64,000 bases of DNA from NCBI GenBank assembly GCA_023313575.1, contig JAJTTP010000013.1, positions 620,001 through 684,000 of the forward strand, in the 5' to 3' direction. This DNA is from Eutypella sp. D-1 (Eukaryota > Ascomycota > Sordariomycetes > Xylariales > Diatrypaceae). Positions within the stretch are counted from its first letter, which is position 1. Each line of letters begins with the position of its first letter. The notes under the pieces were generated by a model. That model made no database searches. It saw nothing but the letters and a program-made list of their open reading frames with translations, and had not been told where the DNA came from. A program made the translations under genes and the position numbers. Of this stretch, positions 11,906 through 24,520 are shown in pieces.

Positions 11906-14519
11906 TCAAGGCTGGTACCCCTGCGTCAGCATCTGGTACGTCATGGCCTCGCGGTTGACGAGAGGCAGGCGTCTGCGGCCGGGGTACGGGCCGGGGCGGG
12001 AGGGAGCCGTCGCCGCCGTCTTGGTACTGCTGCTTCCACTACTGCGGCTTCCGCCGCTGCCGCTGCCACAGACCTCTCCAACAGGCCCGCCGCACGCTAG
12101 GTCGTTGAAGTAGCGCACCGGGTCGCCGCCGACGCCGAGGCCCGCGCCGCAGTGTGGGTGGTGGGAGGCATTCGCGCCCGCCCCGCCAATGCTACTCAGG
12201 GACGCCTTTTTGGTCCCGCAGTCCCCGCAGGCAGCCCAGACGATGGGTTTCTCACCACGGATTGTCGCTCCTACCGAGGAGGATCTGCACCTGGAGCTGG
12301 GCCTGAAGGCGTCCATCGAAGGGGGGTTCCTCCTCCACGACTTGTCGTTGCTGTTGCCGCCAGTCTTAGTATTTCCACTGCCTTGTGCATTTCCGTTGAC
12401 GCTGCCTCCGTTGTTATTACTGTTATTGCCCATGTTATTGTTGCCGCTGCTGTGTACCCACGATGGGGCCTGCGGGACGGTGTCGGCAAGAGACCAGCGC
12501 TTGCTCGGGCGATTGTTGAGGTCGTCTCCATTACCAGTCCTTCCAATTTTAGCCTTCAGGTCTCCCGACGAGGGATCTAGGGTATAGTGCGAGGAGGCTT
12601 CGCTTTCCGCTCCTCCTCCCTGTGTATCTATGCGGATGAAGGGGACCAGAAGTAGCGCGAAGCCCGCGAACGCCGTGGTCGTTCCAAACGTGTAGGTATA
12701 CGGCATCTCCAGGGAGTCGGGCGCCTCCTTGCCCCTGTATGAGGACCAAACCGCTGTGGTCACCGCCATGCCGATGGGGACCGAGAGGCGCGTTGTGGAC
12801 TGGAGGAGCGACGCCCCGATGGAGTGGTGGCGTAAGGGGAGTTCGGAAAGGACGTGAAGCTGGGAATCTCGTCAGTAATTTGTGCTCGCCCTCTATTTCC
12901 CTTCTTCCCCCACTTCGACGCTGGTGAAAGATACTTACCGACCCAACATTCACAATCCAGTCCATGCCAAGGGTGCTCAGGATGAGAGAGGGGAAAACCC
13001 AGACAAAGTAGTCGCTGGCGTCGCGGACGAAGATGAGGAGGATGTTACTGACGAGTAGGGCGAGAGCACCGACAGCGAGCAACGCGGTCCCTTTGATCCG
13101 GTGCATGATCAGGCCGACCAGCGGGCTGATGATAAGGCCCACGAGCGCCTGCGGTAGCAGACGCACTGCCACATCTAAGGGAGTCAGCCCCTGTAGGTGC
13201 TGCATGAAGATCGTGATCCAAAACAGCTGCGAGTTGAACGCCATGCCGGCGCTCAGGGCACAGATTACCACCTGTATACATTTCAAGGAGCCCTGGTCAG
13301 AAATCAAGAAAACCAAGTAATGAGTTTTGGCAGAGATAGGATGGGTGGGTAGAGTTGACTCGAAGGCCGCTTACCAATGTCACGCTGAGATTTTCCTAGA
13401 TCGAAGACGGGATCATCGGGGTACTCGTGATGTTCTCACAGAGGACGAAGCATCCAAGAAACAGGATGCCCATCGTGAGCAGAAGGATAACGGCTGGCGT
13501 CTTCCAGGGCTCCGGGCCCTGCGGCCCAAGCGTTAGGGCGACCGTGAATAGGAGGACGCCGACGAGGAGGAGGAGTAGTCCTGACCAGTCGAACCGTCGG
13601 ATCGCAGATTTCGGCCGGGTCTCCACCGGCAGCGACACCAGTGGGGTCTTTCCCCTCTTAGCTTTTTCGTAATGTTGTTGATCATCGGCTCCCGGGTCCG
13701 AGATGTCCGGAATGAATACCCAGGCCAATATAGAGATGATCGCGTACAGCGCGGATAGACATACGAAGGGGGCTCTCCAACTAATCCTCAGCGCCAGGCC
13801 ACCAGAGCCCAGGCCGCCGATGAGAGTCGCGGCGGGGGTACCCATAAGGAATGAGGAAAACACCAAGTTCTTGCGACGGGATGAATCGGGGTATGCGAGG
13901 CTCAGGATACCCACGGCGAAGGGAATGTTGGCGGCGGAGGCAACGCCCGCCAAGCTTGACACAAAATCTAGGACGGCACCGCTCCGTGAAAATGAAGTCA
14001 GGGCGACTAGCAGCGAGAAGCATACCAGGCTAGCGACGAGAAGCGTCTTGCGTGGCAGACTGGGATACGAATCGGCAATGTGCCCGAACGGGATGAGAAA
14101 TGCCCCCGTTGTGAGCCTGTCGAGTCGTTAGAACTAAATCAAGCCAATGCCCCTCTATGTATATATAGGCATGTGCCAGTGGTGTGCATGGCTTACCCGG
14201 GACCGGCAGTCGCCCACGCAAGTTCGGCAGGGGTCATCTGCAGAGCCTCAACAAGAGAGTCTGTGACAACCACCATGGAGCGCTGCAGGAATACGGGACT
14301 CGCGGCGGCGAAGGCGGCCAGAGCGACGAAGAGACACTCATGGGCGGCACTCTTCAGGAACTCAGGGCGGCTACCCCTGGGGAGCGGCGGGCGAGTACCC
14401 TTGACATCGTCGTCTTCAAGAGACACTTCCTGCAGCTCCTCCTCGTGGGGATACAGCTCTTTCATTCGCGGTGGAAGTGATCGGCGCTGAGACCAAAGGG
14501 AAGCTGGGGGAACAGACAT
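11906..14519 (-). pseudogene. ATR1-like MFS drug transporter with one in-frame TAG
   Basis: A plasma-membrane or vacuolar proton-antiporter type MFS carrier of the 14-helix drug family, related to yeast Atr1. Four exons fit together: 14519-14197, 14116-13375, 13271-12939 and 12859-11906, with introns of 80, 103 and 79 bp and good GT-AG sites. Read through, the frame is 784 codons. Conserved pieces are AWATAGPGLTTGAFLIPFGH, SWRAPF, LGMDWIVNVGS, IGASLLQSTTRLSVPIGM and MPYTYTFGTTTAFAGFALLL. One TAG at 13398-13396 interrupts exon 2 after residue 347 (MIPSSI-stop-ENLSVTL). The frame and the downstream splice sites stay intact, so this looks like a recent nonsense change or a base error, not old decay. 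A Trp TGG to TAG change would suffice. The last 230 or so residues are a hydrophilic Asn/Gly/Ser-rich tail. The substrate is unknown. Confidence 0.85.
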
Positions 14520-15340
14520 TGTTTGTTGTGATAGTAGGTAGAGAGTACCTGGTGACTATGCAAGAAATGGACAGCGAGGATTAGGAAAGGAAAAGCGAAG
14601 TTTAGAAGTTTAGCAGCAAGAGGAAACGTGTAGTGCAACGAGGGTGAGGTTGAATATTGTTCCAAGGTTGGTAGCAAAGAGACTGTAGCATGTAGTCGAA
14701 CGAAGGTTGTGTTTGATTGTGTCACGTATGTCCTCTGAAGTTCAATACATGCTTAAGTCTATTGTTGAGGTCACAACAGTGGCTTTGGGTCACTCTTTCT
14801 TTAGTTATCTGGGGGGGGGGGGGGAGGCACGTCATCGAAATACCTAGCAACCACGGTAGAGTCAAGGTTGAGGCAACCGCGATACTTGATTTTAACACAA
14901 GCAAGAGACAGACGCGATTAGGTAGTCTTCAAGCTAGCAGCTACTTCGAAGTGACGGTGGTACCTACCTTAGGTAGGGAAGCAAACTCATTTATTAAATT
15001 CCGTCATGGAAGTCTCACCCGATGCTTTCATAGACCGTCACTTCCATGATTATCAAGGGCTATAGGCGATGCACTTCCTGGGTACTCAACATATGTGAAG
15101 AGGGAGAAGACCGTATAATTCTTAGGTTTTGAGGATTAATTGGATTTATCAATGGCGAATCTGGCACTTTGTCAATGAACCCAGCGACGAGCCCAGGAAT
15201 GGGGCAGCCCTCCCCGGATCTCCATTTTCGTCCTGCGGGAGCATGCTGGCTCACAAAGCACTACACCCTCACCAAGCGAGAACCTGCACCCGTTCCACTT
15301 CCCTGATTCCATGCAGATTCGGGAGCAGAGGGTACTCGAT
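14520..15340. other. Intergenic between two tandem MFS genes
   Basis: The promoter side of the ATR1-like gene and the 3' flank of the Dal5-like gene. It contains a G14 homopolymer at 14811-14824. No gene was seen. Confidence 0.5.
14811..14824 (+). repeat. Poly-G tract (14)
   Basis: An uninterrupted run of 14 G on the plus strand. Confidence 0.9.
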
Positions 15341-17961
15341 CTAGATCCTGAAGCGGAACCCGTGTTCGACGGCCTGGCCGGGTAGGGCATTGATGGCGCC
15401 CTCGACGTGGACGCCCTGGTCGAGTTTCTTGTTGAGCCGCACAAGCATGAACCGCAGCAGGGTAGCGGCCAGGATGGCCAGGAACGACGTGCAGCAGTTG
15501 ACCACCATGGCGATCACGTACCGCGGGCCCATGTGGTCGAGGTACATGTAGCTGGCGTAGACTGTTCAATTCATTACAGGCGCGTGTGTTAGCTAGGTGC
15601 TCTGAGTCGGCGAATGGGGGGACCGTTGGGAACTGGGGAAGGAACATCTGCGGGTAGTTTGAGAAAGTGGCTGAAGACTCACTGCTCGTAGCGTTTCCGA
15701 CGGCGTTGATGAAGGCCAGCGCTGCCGCTCGCTTAGCCGGAGGACGCTGTTTATATGATCACGCGCGGTCAGAGATTCGAGATTCTTATTTTCCAAATAA
15801 AAAGTCCGACTAGGTTACTTAGGGTTATCCCAAGGGCTATTGCTGCTTACCGGGAGAGTGTTGCTGATCCAGCTCAGGGCAACGACAAAGCCGGCGTAGA
15901 TGCCGGGGACCTTACAGCAAGTCAGCTATGCTTTTTTATGCCAGTAGGCACATGTTTCTTTTTTTCAGTCGCCGGACTCACCATGAGCATCATAGACAGA
16001 TACCGCGGGCCGAATGACGTGGTCGTGGCGCCGATAATGAAGGCGGCAACGGACACCCAGAGGGGGAGGGTGATGTGCCAATATCGCTCGCCGGTCCTGT
16101 CGGCGTGCCAGGCGTTAAGGAGCGAGACGATGAAGCAAAGCGCATACGGTGGGGTCGTCAGGAGCAACGACGTGACGTTGTCGTAGCCGAGTGTCTTCAC
16201 GACCGCCGGGAAGAAGTTGGTAACGGAACCGCTGGAAACGATACCCAGGATGATGACCAACTAGAGAGAGAACCTATGATTAGCATATCTTCCTGCGAAA
16301 GTTGAATTTAGTTCAGGTGGGTAGTGAGGAGGGGTCAGTTGAGGCTAGTCTGTGATGCCATATGCAAACATCATACCAGAACATAGGTTTTGACATCCGA
16401 GAACGCGGCCTTAGCACCCTGCCAGAAGGTCTGGTGCTCGCTGTCGATCCAGTCATCCTCTCCAATGTCCTCCTCGAGACGCCACACCGCAAGCGCCCTT
16501 TCCTCTTCACTGAGCCAGGAAGTGGTGCGGGGGAAATTGGGCAGGACCCAAAAGGCGACGAACGCGACCGCGACAGTGATAACACCCTCGATAAGGAAGA
16601 GCCTTTGTAGCAAAGCAGATTAGGTCATCATCACTTGTAGAGAGAAGTGCACATATATACGCATGATCAACACGGCAAAAATAATGAGTGCTTACCACTG
16701 CCATGCACTGTAGCCTCTCAGGCCATTCATGTTGCCGGTAATACCGGCGGAGATAAGACCGGAGAAGGCACCGGAAATCAGAGATCCCGAGTAGAGCAGA
16801 GCGGTACGGAGGCCCAATTCCTTCCGGGTGTACCACTATAGCCAACCCCATGGTTAGCTTCTTCCTTTCCTCGGGCAACAATGGCGACTCCGGGGTCTAG
16901 GATATCCTCAAATAGGGATGTTTCCCGTATACGTAAGTGGGGGAGGAATGGTGAGAGGGGCTGGGGATGTCTTACACAACTCAGGTAATACAAACAGCCA
17001 GGGAAGTATGCAGCCTCGACGAAACCGAGGAAAAATCGGACTGCGATCAATCCGCCGAAACTCGTGACGGCCGCTGTCGCTGCCGAGATGACCCCCCAAA
17101 CGATCATCTGTCGTCCGTCTACTAGTCAGCCTGATCTGTTCCTATTGTAGAAAGCAACAATAGAGAGCGGGCCACTGGCAATTCGCCACCAGGCCCCATG
17201 ACACTTCACATACACATGCTGGTAGATAGATAGCGGGTTTTCCGAGCTTATTCAAGAACAGGTTCGACGGGATTTGCATGAGGAGGTATCTTCATCGTAA
17301 TGGAACGAATCGTCAGCAGGGAAACGAAGATTATGTCATCCACCGTGAAACTAGTCGTTGTAGGCGACGATTTGTTGCGTTCAACTTACCCAACGAATAG
17401 GATGCTCACTGCTGTCTACAACGATGGTGATGAGTTAGCAAATGGCCTTTAAAATGCGCGCGCTCCTCGCATAGAAGGGGGGCTTGTACTCACCTGGAAC
17501 TCGCCGGAATCAGCGTGTAGGTGTAGGTCTTCGGGCAGGCCCGCCAGTTTCGCGGCGGCGATATTATTTCTGGTTTCATGCCGTTGAATATGTCAGCTCA
17601 GAAACATCCAATACATTCAAGTGGGTATCAGGGTAAATTCCTAGTTAGGAGAGCGTGCAAGCGACTCTAGCTCGGGTTGTGTAACTGACCGGTCGATGTA
17701 GTTCAGGATGTACATGACGATGACCATAGGTAGCAGCCGGAAATCGATCTTCCTCCGCATCTTAATCTCGAGAGCGAGGCGCTCGTCAGGGCTCAGCCGC
17801 GCGATGATCTCCGGTGGCTCCAGACCACGGCGCCTTGCGACATCGAGGTTGGCGACACCGGAGTCTACATGCTTGTTGTCGAGCTTGTCGTGGCCGGTAC
17901 CGTCCCCATCATACGAGGACATATGCTCGAGATCGGCTTTAGTGCTCGTCATACCAGCCAT
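15341..17961 (-). CDS. Dal5-type MFS anion:cation symporter (allantoate permease family)
   Basis: A 12-helix MFS importer of the ACS family, whose members carry allantoate, nicotinate, vitamins or other organic anions with protons. Eleven exons restore one frame of 523 residues: 17961-17690, 17569-17494, 17415-17390, 17289-17214, 17107-16976, 16835-16696, 16602-16377, 16260-15982, 15910-15851, 15746-15683 and 15561-15341. All ten introns are GT-AG. Hallmarks are RLLPMVIVMYILNYIDRNN in helix 1, AVSILFVGYLLMQIPSNLFL, RFFLGFVEAAYFPGCLYYLS, WYTRKELGLRTALLYSG, WLFLIEGVITV and LPNFPRTTSWLSEEER in the central loop. Exon 3 is only 26 nt. The soluble N-terminus of about 75 residues is acidic. The gene lies head to tail with the ATR1-like transporter and is divergent from ATG5. 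The family is sure, the substrate is not. Confidence 0.92.
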
Positions 17962-20440
17962 TATTTCTGCTCTTTTCTTCTTCCCCTATTGTTTTGCCCG
18001 AGAAATGCTTCCCGTCCAGGGAGGTTGAAAATTTGAAGGGTTCGTCGCAGAGACTTCAGATGATCTTCCTACGAAGACTACGGGGGGACCGAGTGTTGCG
18101 GGACCGAGCGATGAACTATGGACTGCTTATCTATCATATACAACCTTCAATGTCGCAAAGGCGGTAAGCGTGGCTACGTCCTACCTTAAGTATGTTCTGC
18201 ATGGGGGTACCCCCCTGACAGGGAGACTAAGAAGACCGCCTCGCAAAGGCTAGTAATGCGGCATCCTCATTTCAGCCGTGCTGATAGGTTGCTGGATATA
18301 TAGTCCCTCCCCTGCCGACGGATCATCAGAGACCAGTCTTTTCTTGTCTAGGTTAGGAGGGTGTAGGAGGGCTGGCGGAATCACGTCGCTAAAACGATCG
18401 AGTGCTGCAGAGGCGGGATCATTCAGCGAAACGGTGATGGCGTCCCCGGACATTCATTGGCCGCGGCTGAAGATTGTCCATGCTCCTACCCAAGCTACCC
18501 CAGCTTTAAACTTAAAGAAAAGCCCTTCCCGAAGCCCCGTTCGTCATCCCCTGCTCATTACCCCAGAGCTTGACCGTCTTGACGTACTTAGTTCTGTGTA
18601 ACGATATGGGGCAAGTGCAAAACAATGCGGAGAAGTGGGAACTAGCGAATCTCTAATTTTTCCCCAATGCACTTGGCTTTCTTGTAATTTCTTGTTCATA
18701 AAAGAGTAGGTACGCTAGATTCAATATCGACGTTGGACGGGAGCATGGGGTTGTTGGCTCTACCTTAGGCACATGGTAGGTAGATATTCAAGTGTTCACG
18801 CCTACTATGTACTGCGGCCGCATCACGGCTAGGTTCCCAGTACCGAGGTAGCCATCCTCAGGGGTTCTACTGCAGCTAGGTGTTTGCGACTATAATATGC
18901 GACGCTTACTCCGCACATGGTGCTGAGTTTGCCAGAAATGGAGACAATCCGAACAAGTATAGCGAAGATTATAAATTATACAACCCACGTAGATAACTAT
19001 TTCGAACATTTCCCAACGACAATGAGGGGGAAAAAACATGTTATAAAAAAGATCTCTATGTAAACAGGAATAATACAGCTTCACTGCACAAGCTCTTCCC
19101 CCCTTTTCGGCATCTATATTACACTCGTGCTTGCACCAGTGACGGTACCCACTACTTGAACTTTGTTGCAACTAACCAAGACGATATTTGCTCGAGAGAG
19201 CTTGACTAAATCAAGCTCACCGGCAGATGATGGACTAAAAGAAGACTACGGAAGGCGGAGGATGACGGGCGGAAGTCCGGTCCCGTAGCTCTGTCCTTGC
19301 GCGACGAACAACTAACGAACAACTAGAGCCCGCCCTCGTACTTATTTAGTGTCGGGTTCGGTTCATCTTACCACGCTCGAGTATAGACCTTCTTGCCTCC
19401 AACCCGGGTCACCTTATATCTATTAGTTCTCATTAGGGACTAAACAAAAGATTATCGTCCAAGTTTCGAGACCAGATTGCCTGACTCCTCATTTTCATCT
19501 AGCGGCCGTCGCGCGCTGTCGTGCTTGGCTATTTGGAGATGCCGAGAACCTTGACCAACTTCGGTAGGCCATCCCGCTGGTACGTGGGCGGACCCCGACC
19601 CCTGGTAGGCCCTTTGTGCGGAGAGCGGGATGTTATAACGGTAGTCATATCGAGCAGGGCAAAAAACGTGGTATGCTTTTATACTTAACTCCAATTACTA
19701 CCTGCCTAGGTGTGTACAGTCAAATATGCTATGTTTGCCGGAGCAACTGAAAGAAAGAAGGTGGAAAGGGGGAGCCCGGAGAGCCTGCTAATTTATACAC
19801 CGGTTAAAACCAAGTTTTTCGTATATACTGATATCTTATCAGATATCCTCGATACCTACCTAGGTACCTAGGTACATATAGTTAAAGGTTCGTACAAAAA
19901 TACAGCTTCGTTAATATACCTAGGTAACAGGAAAGGCTTGTACATTTTTCAAGTTGCAAGGTTAAATAAATGCCTGCTTCTTCCTTCGGTTCTATTTTCG
20001 CCGAACTGCATAACCCCCATACCCGACATACATACTGGGACTAGGTAGCTGGAAGTTGCCCCCGCATCTGCTAAATATCCACCTGCACACGCCTATTTGC
20101 GGCACAGCACCTGAGACGAGATAAGGCTGGTTTAGCTGGGGCTTGCAGGTTGGTTAGCACCCCGCTATTGAACATAACACACCTTGATATTCATGTATTC
20201 ACACATTCACGTGTACAATGCACGGAGTCGGCTTAACAACTTCCTAGCTGCGTGCACACTCCAACCAGGTATCACACTTGACAGAATTTACATCCCGTTT
20301 TTAAGTTAGAAAACAAGACACGCGGATATGCACCAAGAACCACCTTCCTTTAGTCCGCTTTGATTTGTCCCGTCACCCGGCTCTAATACCAAGCAGCCAA
20401 GGCCCAAGGCAACGCACCGGCGACTAAGTCAACCGCCATC
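17962..20440. other. Intergenic, divergent promoter of Dal5-like gene and ATG5
   Basis: No coding region is supported in this 2.5 kb stretch. An 18-base perfect palindrome built from TACCTAGG lies at 19857-19874. The segment around 19230-19460 is richer in GC and looks different from its flanks, but no terminal repeats or target duplication could be shown. Confidence 0.5.
19857..19874. repeat. Perfect 18-base palindrome of CCTAGG/GGTACC type
   Basis: TACCTAGGTACCTAGGTA equals its own reverse complement. Related CCTAGGTA words recur near 3296, 19918, 33440, 40510-40548 and 42250. Confidence 0.85.
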
Positions 20441-21657
20441 ATGAGCGCATCCAGGGCGGTATCCGCCGGATCGCCAGCCGCCTCTGCATCTGCATCGACG
20501 GCGGCGGCGGTGGCGGCGGGGACAACATCCCAGACGCTATTACCCCAAACTATACCCCAGACTCTGTGGGATCTGCAGGTGCCACTATACATCACCCACG
20601 CGGACTTGTCGCCGGATGCCGTGCCGCCCTTTGTGACCTCCGTCCCGCGCTTCGGGTATCTCGCGTTCCTACTGCCCCGGCTATGCGCTTACTTCGGACG
20701 TCCCTGCTCCAGCTTCCATCACGAGGACGTACTTCTCCGTAATCTCGCCGTCGGCTTGCTCGCCGACCTGTACCGCCCTACCCTACCCTGGCGTCTTGTT
20801 GTCTCGCACGGCACAAGCTGGGATATTGCAGACACTTTCATCAATAGCGCCAAGGAGGTGAGACATCAACGTGACGAGTGACATACCCTACGATCTCATA
20901 AGTGGTAGGACGTAACAGTGGCCGCTGACCTATGTATTTATCCTCATATGGCGACGTAGGCCGACTTCGTCCGGAACGGCAACGCTCACCAGATCATGTC
21001 ATTGTCTAAGGAGAACACGACGGCGTTCTGGAATGCCGTCCAAGATAGTACTATATTCCCTCTCCCTTCTCGCCCTTCTAGTATTTTGACTACCTTGTCA
21101 TGATACTGTATAAGGTATCGCTCCGCTGACGTCCCACCCTAGACGATTACGCTGCTTTTAACAAAGTGAACGCCCGCCTGCTCAACACATCTCGCGAGCT
21201 CAAGAACGTTCCGATCCGGATATACGTCCCGCAGTCACCAGAAGATGTCGCGGGAAGTAGTGCCGGACAAGCTGGTTCGTTCAAAGTCGTACAGTCATTG
21301 ATCCAGCCGCGCTTGAATGATCGTACGTGTTCAAAATTGCAGCTTCCCCTTTACCCTTTTATAGGCTATAAGCGCCACCTCTAATTATCGAACCCCACCC
21401 CCTCTTTTAATCTCAATCAGTCGATCTTGAAGAGTAGCTCTAACCTTAGACACAACACAGGAGCACCCCAGACGCTGGGAGCCGCCCTCCGTGGCCTCCT
21501 CCCACGCTTGTTCCCCAGCAGTCGCGACCCCGTGCTCGCCACCGTGGTAATGCACGGCGCGCCTGTGCCATTCTCCGCGCCGCTCGAGGAGCTAATGCGT
21601 GAGGCCGCGTATCCAGACGGCTGGCTCTGCCTAGTCGTCGTGCCCTTGGACGTGTAA
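20441..21657 (+). CDS. ATG5: Autophagy protein Atg5
   Basis: Atg5 is conjugated to Atg12 and, with Atg16, forms the E3-like complex that lipidates Atg8 on the phagophore. Four exons (20441-20857, 20960-21047, 21143-21322, 21461-21657; introns 102, 95 and 138 bp) give 293 residues, normal for filamentous fungi. Conserved pieces are QTIPQTLWDLQVPLYITH, CSSFHHEDVLLRNLAVGLL and YRPTLPWRL. The joins read SAKE-ADFVRNG, VQD-NDYAAFN and LND-RAPQTLG. VPIRIYVP follows, then the C-terminal block SSRDPVLATVVMHGAPVPF and REAAYPDGWLCLVVV. Lys138 in SAKEAD sits where the Atg12 acceptor lysine lies in yeast and human Atg5. The N-terminal 35 residues are a Ser/Ala-rich extension. An Ala/Ser/Gly linker lies near 195-205. 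Identity is sure. Confidence 0.95.
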
Positions 21658-24520
21658 ACCCTACCATATGGTACAGGGACAACAGAGCCATATTGACACC
21701 GTACGATCTGGCCACTTATGATTTGGTTTCTTTCTCAGCTCCTCTGGGAGGGCGAATTCAGGTAGGGGGGGGAGGGGTCTTAAGGACGTTCCAAAACTAG
21801 AATCACCGCCGGACCAGTCGACGAGTAAGCTGGAGCCTTTGTGCCACACAAACCCTTCTCAGGCGTCCTGTCTCCGAGCATGGGAAACATGGGAGCCAGA
21901 GCGAAGACCCGTGTTGGATCGATGATGCAGAGTTCCGATTTCGACTCACTAAGAAGGGAACTACTTACCGCTACCCTCCATCCACGGGCACTACACCGAA
22001 AGGTGGCGCTCGGGTGTCCGGGTATCCGCCGGGGCGGTTCCACTAGGGTACACGTGACATATCATTATATTTCTTTTCGACCACGCGCGAGTCCAGGACC
22101 CGGCGCGGCGGTCCCCGAGTACATGCTTGGTCAGCTACGTGCTGCAGTTGGAAACAAGAAGAGGATCGACGAGAAAGCCCAGACGAATCGATTCCCGTCA
22201 GCATTGGAGGGGGCTACGCCCACCGACAATTCCGGCAACCCCCGCGCTCAACCCCAATGCCTCGCACTCGGAACTAGGTCCCTATCTCCTTCTCAAGCCG
22301 CGCGTCTCAAACGCCCTGCCAAATCCACCATTTAACCAGGTCGAAATGATCTATCAACTACACGGTCACAACTACATATCCAATTGCTAGGTTGGCAGGC
22401 TACGCTACCCAGTTGAGTCCGGGCAGTCCCTGCCGAGCAAGCGCGTAAGCCCAGCCACCGGCAGCCGCAGGGATGGATGGATGGACGGTCACATCTTATG
22501 CTCGGATCTTACCTTGCATGGCTTTTTCAATCGCCAACCCACTCCTGCGGCCACTACTATCTCCGCGGAACGGCATCTGTCCTGTTCCGGAGCCACGTCC
22601 TTGACGTCGGGCCAGATCGGTCTGGTCCAGGCATGCAGGATCGTGCATGCAAGTCGTCCAAAATTGCCGAGGACCTACGTATCTACCCAGGTCAACCATC
22701 CAGATGGCTGCGCGCCAAGAGATGTCTGGCAAAGGTTGCCTGCCTATCTGGTCTATCCACATACAATGCTATCTGGAGAGGTTAAGAGGGTCTCTGTGTC
22801 CTGCATCCCCATCCCATTCGAGGGCTTACGAGACGATGGGGCAATGGTGTATGGCATTTGTGATCGCGGACATGTTTTCCTAGACGCGTTTCCATCACAT
22901 CCCGGGAAGTCCACCGGATCATTGTTTACAGTCATTTCTAAAGGCATCGAATCGGTTCGCCACGGGGTTTGCCGTTCCGCCGACGTCGATTGCCGTCATC
23001 TGCTCGCTCATGCATGTGCCCCACCTACCGATTAGATAACCACTGCTATCTATTACTCGGCCTCATGCGAGATAACTAGGCGAAATAGCTAGGGAGCAGG
23101 GGGGGGAAGGCGAGTCTCTTCCTCCTTTGATTAGTAATGAGAGGGAGGTGCTTCGGGTATGAAGGATATGGATCTTTTTATACACTTTCTATAGTTGTTT
23201 CTTGGTGCTCGGCGCAGATTTCTTGTGTACTTAGACACCTAGATCGGTTCTTCACTGAATATCATCATCTTCCCATACGTTCGAAATCGGATATTTTCCT
23301 TCATAGATATGTATACATAGGGCACACATGAATGCAAGCGAGTCTTCACGAGGCAGGCGTGTATAGGTATAGATGAGATGGATAGATATATAGATTATGC
23401 GTATGTACGGATGGATGTATGCATGTACGTATGATGAATATGTATATGTACCTATATGGCATATATCTATGGTAAACGTATGAGGGTTTCGACGTTAGGT
23501 ATTACTGTGAATACAGAACGCGAAGAGTTGTATTGGTGGTGCTTGTAACCAAACCGACTGACCGACCGACCAGCCCAGGGGGTGTCTGTCTGTGATGTCG
23601 TTCGGGGCCGGAGAAGGTTGTGAAAAACGTGACTTCCGCGTGAGGGTGGTGAGAATCCCGGAGCCGGATAAAAAAGGTAGGCTCGCAAAGACAGTCTCGT
23701 CACCCGCGCGACAAGAGGGAATAACAGTAATAATAATAAAAACGTAAAAGAAAATGAGCCGATGCTATGTGTGATGATCTGGCTGGCTTACACCAACCAT
23801 AGATGCCTTGCCTGTGTGTGTTCGCCCGTCCTCGATTCGGCGAGGACTAAGGGGCGTGATGATGAGCGCTGTTTTTCTCAAGTTAATTACGAAAGACAGG
23901 AAGAAAACCTAGAAGAAGAAAAAAACATGGAAAAGAAAATCCTGCAAGATGGAAGAAGAAAAAAACCAAAACCAAAAAAAGTGGTGTAGATGCTGTTGCT
24001 TGCTTGCTTGCTTTTTTGCTTCGCTCTGCTTTGCTTCGCTTTGGCTTGGCTTGCTGTAAAATGGAATATGTATATTATACACGCTAAACAGTAGCAGTTG
24101 TTCCTCCTTGAAACAACAACAGTGTTGATTTGAATTCTCTTCACCCTTGCCAGCCAGCCAGCCACGAGCCTGAACGGCCCGAGGCCTCCTTTTTTTTTTC
24201 TTCTCCGTGCGTGCTCAGGGTGCCCACCCCCCTAACATGTGTTGTTATGCTTGCGACCGCTTGGTTTCAAGGACGGTTTATGCCAGCGAGCGTTATGTAT
24301 CCACAGAAATAAAAGAAAAAGTGGACTTTTTCATGCGCGGCGCAGGAAAAAACGAGGTATCCAAAAAATAAAAAATAAAAAGGGAGGAAGATGCATGTCC
24401 CAGCATGACCAGCAATGCCCTGAAACGCCATATATATATGCATTTGTTAGTAAGAAAGGAACAGAACAAGCGACTGTTCGAGGAGTTGGGTCCAAACCCC
24501 CTTCCCTCCCCCACTTTTCG
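21658..24520. other. Intergenic between convergent ATG5 and Zn2Cys6 gene
   Basis: No supported gene. Open frames at 21841-22335 and 22481-23035 (164 and 184 codons, plus) have mixed composition, no family features and no intron partners. From 23340 to 23470 there is a run of short GATA/TATG words, and at 23994-24054 a TGCTT-type repeat. Confidence 0.5.
23994..24054 (+). repeat. Degenerate (TGCTT)n repeat
   Basis: Repeated tgcttgcttgct and tttgcttcgcttt words over about 60 bases. Confidence 0.7.

Noticed and set aside
20855..20980. Loss of the Atg12 acceptor lysine in Atg5
   Set aside because: At first NGNAHQIMSL seemed to have His in place of Lys. Aligning by the K-E-A-D context puts the acceptor at Lys138 in SAKEAD, which is present.
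22390..22455. Protein-like minus-strand end reading GWAYALARQGLPGLNWVA
   Set aside because: It looked like a C-terminal exon, but no acceptor site or upstream exon in frame could be found.
22481..23035. 184-codon open frame on the plus strand
   Set aside because: No family feature, mixed composition, and an equally long-looking frame on the other strand; no splice partners.
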